A stretch of 9,087 nt of DNA from JAJKIP01 sp040509055 (GTDB lineage Bacteria > Bacteroidota > Bacteroidia > Chitinophagales > Chitinophagaceae): the NCBI GenBank assembly GCA_040509055.1, contig JBEVLT010000108.1:1-9087 (forward strand). The letters run 5' to 3'. Under the pieces are notes generated by a model. That model had not been told where the DNA came from, did no database searches, and saw only the letters and a program-made list of their open reading frames with translations. This document shows positions 6,817-9,087 of this stretch, one piece after another; position 1 is the stretch's first letter; every line of letters starts with the position of its first letter. Both the position numbers and the translations under genes were made by a program.

Positions 6817-8064
6817 ATGGCAAAAAGAAACAGGCTTACCATATTTATCCTGGCGGCTATGATCCTGGGCGTCGGGACAGGGTATCTGGTCAACCGAAGT
6901 GCTTCTCCCGAATTTATCAGCAAGTTTTCCGTCAACATCAAGCTGCTGGCCACCATTTTCCTTTTCCTGGTGCAAATGATCATCGCGCCGCTGGTCTTTA
7001 CCACCCTGGTGGTAGGCATAGCCAAGCTGGGCGATCTGAAAACGGTGGGACGCGTAGGCGGCAAGGCCATGCTCTGGTTCATCACCGCCTCGCTGGCCAG
7101 CCTGCTGCTGGGCATGCTGCTGGTCAACTTCTTTGAGCCGGGCGCCGCCATCGACCTGAGCAATGCCGATACGGCCGGGGCCAAAGACCTGGTCGGTAAA
7201 ACACAGGAGTTCTCCCTGCCTAAATTTATCGAGCACGTATTTCCCAAAAGCATCTTTGCCGCCATGGCTGCCAACGAGATCCTGCAGATCGTGGTCTTCA
7301 GCATCTTTTTCGGCGTGGCCTGCGCTGCTATCGGCGATTATGCCAAACCGGTGGTAAGGGCGCTGGACGTTGCTTCGCATATCATCCTGAAGATGGTGGG
7401 CTATGTAATGAACTTTGCCCCGGTGGGTGTGTTTGGCGCCATTGCAGCGGTCATTGCGGCCAAGGGATTGTGGGTATTCAATTTCTACGGGCAATACCTC
7501 CTGTTTTTCCTGGTAGGCATCGCCCTGCTGTGGGTGCTGCTGCTGACGGTCGGTTTCCTGATCCTGCGCAACCGCCTGCCGGAACTGCTGAGAAGGATCG
7601 CGCAGCCGCTGCTGATCGCCTTCAGCACCACGAGCAGCGAAGCGGTTTTTCCCAAGCTCACCGAAGAGCTGGAACGGTTTGGCTGCAAGGATAAGATCGT
7701 TTCCTTTATCCTGCCGCTGGGTTATTCCTTCAACCTGGATGGCAGCATGATGTACATGACCTTTGCCAGTATTGCCATCGCCCAGGCCTACGGCATTCAC
7801 ATGGATACCGGCACGCAGATCACCATGCTGCTGGTGCTGATGCTGACAAGCAAAGGCGTAGCCGGTGTGCCCCGGGCTTCGCTGGTGGTGGTAACGGCTA
7901 CCTGCGCCATGTTCAAAATTCCGCCGGAAGGTATCGCGCTGATCCTGCCGATCGATCATTTTTGCGATATGTTCCGTACGGCGACCAACGTGGTGGGCAA
8001 TGCCCTGGCCACAAGTGCGGTCAGCAAGTGGGAGGGCGAGCTCGAAGGCGCGAAAACAACCTGA
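6817..8064 (+). CDS. Dicarboxylate/amino acid:cation symporter (DAACS, SLC1-type)
   Basis: A 415-residue inner-membrane secondary transporter of the glutamate/dicarboxylate:cation symporter family, at normal length, with the 8-helix plus two re-entrant hairpin design. Hairpin 1 carries FSTTSSEAVFPK (269-280). Helix 7 carries PLGYSFNLDGSMMY (300-313), a variant of the NMDGT cation-binding motif. Hairpin 2 carries SKGVAGVPRAS (345-355). Helix 8 carries D384-M-F-R387-T388 and N391, matching D394, R397, T398 and N401 of GltPh. R387 implies a substrate with a second carboxylate, such as glutamate, aspartate or a C4-dicarboxylate; which one is not decidable. Odd points are E275 in the serine-rich tip and R353 in place of the second glycine of AGVPG. 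The ATG opens an MAKRNR-type cytoplasmic N-terminus. It is first in a likely operon with the DedA gene 32 bases downstream. Confidence 0.95.
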   Translation: MAKRNRLTIFILAAMILGVGTGYLVNRSASPEFISKFSVNIKLLATIFLFLVQMIIAPLVFTTLVVGIAKLGDLKTVGRVGGKAMLWFITASLASLLLGMLLVNFFEPGAAIDLSNADTAGAKDLVGKTQEFSLPKFIEHVFPKSIFAAMAANEILQIVVFSIFFGVACAAIGDYAKPVVRALDVASHIILKMVGYVMNFAPVGVFGAIAAVIAAKGLWVFNFYGQYLLFFLVGIALLWVLLLTVGFLILRNRLPELLRRIAQPLLIAFSTTSSEAVFPKLTEELERFGCKDKIVSFILPLGYSFNLDGSMMYMTFASIAIAQAYGIHMDTGTQITMLLVLMLTSKGVAGVPRASLVVVTATCAMFKIPPEGIALILPIDHFCDMFRTATNVVGNALATSAVSKWEGELEGAKTT

Positions 8065-8096
8065 TTTAACGTAACGAAAACGCATTCAACAATACA

Positions 8097-8816
8097 ATGG
8101 AAAGCATACTGAACATTTACTTCCTGGGGGTCCTGCAGGAATTTATCGACTGGATCATCAACTACGGCGGTCTTTACATCCTGTTGCTCGTGGTCTTTGC
8201 CGAAACAGGGCTGTTTGTAGGCTTTTTCTTTCCCGGCGATTCGCTGCTGTTTGCCGCCGGTGTGTTCCTGGACAAGATTGCCAGTAAACTTATCGGCCAG
8301 GAACTAAACGATTTCGGCTGGCCGCATATGACAATCATCATACTCGTCATAGCTGCCTCAATTTTGGGTAATATCGTTGGTTACTGGTTTGGCCGGAAAA
8401 CCGGTCCGTTGCTATACGATCGCCGTGAGACCTGGATCTTTAAACGAAAGCACCTGGTGCGCGCGACCGAGTTTTACGACAGATACGGCAAGGGCACCAT
8501 CTTTCTCGCCAAATTCCTGCCCATCATCCGCACCTTTGCGCCGATCGTGGCAGGAGTGGTCAAGATGCACCGTCCCACGTTTATGTTTTATAACATTATC
8601 GGTAGCCTGGCCTGGGTAGCTTCCATGATGCTGGGTGGCTATTTCCTCGATTCCTGGGTGAAGCATCGCTTCGGCTTCAGCCTGCAGGATCATATCGAGG
8701 CCATTGCTATCGGCATCATCCTGGTCACCACGCTGCCGGTATTGTACAAATTGTTCTTTGCCAAAAAACCGGTTGTACCTCCGCCGCCGCCTGAAGAAAC
8801 GAACTTAAAGCCATAA
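8097..8816 (+). CDS. DedA family (VTT/SNARE-associated domain) membrane protein
   Basis: A 239-residue polytopic inner-membrane protein of the DedA family. Signatures in order: FAETGLFVGFFFPGDSLLF at 34-52, containing the conserved E36 and the F/P-G-D turn (P46-G-D48) of the first re-entrant segment; GYWFGRKTGP near 98-107; and K139-F-L-P-I-I-R145-T-F-A-P-I-V-A-G153 of the second re-entrant segment, with the functionally important Arg. Members are proposed proton-driven lipid flippases or scramblases; some recycle undecaprenyl phosphate, others act on phosphatidylethanolamine, and this sequence does not say which. The cytoplasmic tail ends with KKPVV, five consecutive prolines and EE, a potential ribosome stall site. 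The stop TAA is only four bases before the next ATG, so transcription and probably translation are coupled to the MFS gene. Confidence 0.93.
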   Translation: MESILNIYFLGVLQEFIDWIINYGGLYILLLVVFAETGLFVGFFFPGDSLLFAAGVFLDKIASKLIGQELNDFGWPHMTIIILVIAASILGNIVGYWFGRKTGPLLYDRRETWIFKRKHLVRATEFYDRYGKGTIFLAKFLPIIRTFAPIVAGVVKMHRPTFMFYNIIGSLAWVASMMLGGYFLDSWVKHRFGFSLQDHIEAIAIGIILVTTLPVLYKLFFAKKPVVPPPPPEETNLKP

Positions 8817-8820
8817 CGAT

Positions 8821-9087
8821 ATGCTTGCCCGGTCTCAGTCCATCTTTAGCATTGCAGTGATTGTAGCTGCATTGGGATACTTCGTGGATATTTATGATCT
8901 GTTGCTGTTTACCATTGTGAGGGAACCCAGCCTGCAGGGTCTTGGTGTGGACCTGCATGACGGGAAAGCTGTGCTGGCCGCCAGCACCAAGATCATCAAC
9001 TGGCAAATGGTGGGGTTGCTGATCGGCGGTATCGGTTGGGGGATCATGGGCGATAAAAAAGGGAGGCTATCCGTTCTCTTTGGCTCC
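8821..9087 (+). CDS. MFS transporter, N-terminal part (runs off the window)
   Basis: An open frame from ATG 8821 to the window end, 89 codons without a stop. Helix 1 contains ALGYFVDIYDLLLF, with the acidic residues typical of metabolite/aromatic-acid:proton symporter-like MFS members. Helix 2 (QMVGLLIGGIGWGIMG) leads into G-D-K-K-G-R-L, the loop 2-3 signature of the family (GxxxDRxGRR type). An extra loop of about 25 residues between helices 1 and 2 (REPSLQGLGVDLHDG onward) is likely periplasmic. The start is four bases after the DedA stop and agrees with the expected short cytoplasmic N-terminus (MLARSQS). The substrate cannot be told from this fragment. It is the third member of the symporter-DedA-MFS gene run. 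Confidence 0.9.
   Translation, partial: MLARSQSIFSIAVIVAALGYFVDIYDLLLFTIVREPSLQGLGVDLHDGKAVLAASTKIINWQMVGLLIGGIGWGIMGDKKGRLSVLFGS

Noticed and set aside
6760..8085. 441-codon open frame on the minus strand, antisense to the symporter gene
   Set aside because: Extreme Gln/His/Asp/Arg content, no hydrophobic core or motif, and full overlap with a gene that has complete family signatures.

Overview
The window looks like chromosomal DNA of a member of the Bacteroidota, most likely a Chitinophagaceae-like organism with about half G+C. This is inferred from the protein families (an exported DUF3857 protein, a YebC starting MGRIFEVRKASMF, an MFS carrier with the GYFVDIYDLL signature), from the general lack of Shine-Dalgarno sites before the starts, and from a TAnnTTTG-type promoter element before yebC. 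No rRNA, tRNA, CRISPR array, phage gene or transposase gene was seen.

Layout. 15-2279 (+): large exported DUF3857/transglutaminase-like protein whose catalytic triad appears to be lost. 2280-2527: spacer with degenerate 7-bp repeats of the type GTTYGAR in both orientations. 2528-3328 (+): PhzF-family isomerase-like protein. 3329-3643: a gap that is not empty. On the minus strand it holds the decayed, amber-interrupted and 3'-truncated remnant of a four-helix-bundle (23S rRNA IVP/S23 family) gene, bounded on both sides by inverted arrays of another heptamer (GGCAATR). 3644-4087 (-): DCC-family (DUF393) putative thiol-disulfide oxidoreductase. 4121-4843 (-): YebC/TACO1 translation factor, probably co-transcribed with the DCC gene. 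4844-5004: compact spacer with the yebC promoter candidate and a strong terminator for the next gene. 5005-6657 (-): APC-superfamily cationic amino acid transporter. 6658-6816: divergent promoter region. 6817-8064, 8097-8816 and 8821 to the window end (+): a closely spaced run encoding a DAACS (SLC1-type) dicarboxylate/amino acid symporter, a DedA/VTT-domain membrane protein and the start of an MFS transporter.

Working together: the right half is a membrane-transport block, with an amino acid permease diverging from an acidic-solute symporter, a likely lipid flippase and an MFS carrier. The left half is a set of unlinked housekeeping or unknown genes. The least ordinary part is intergenic: two families of 7-bp-periodic repeats, one of which brackets a dead four-helix-bundle gene and runs into the 3' ends of both neighbouring genes. 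This may be the footprint of a small mobile or repeat-associated element. That reading is inference from one locus.
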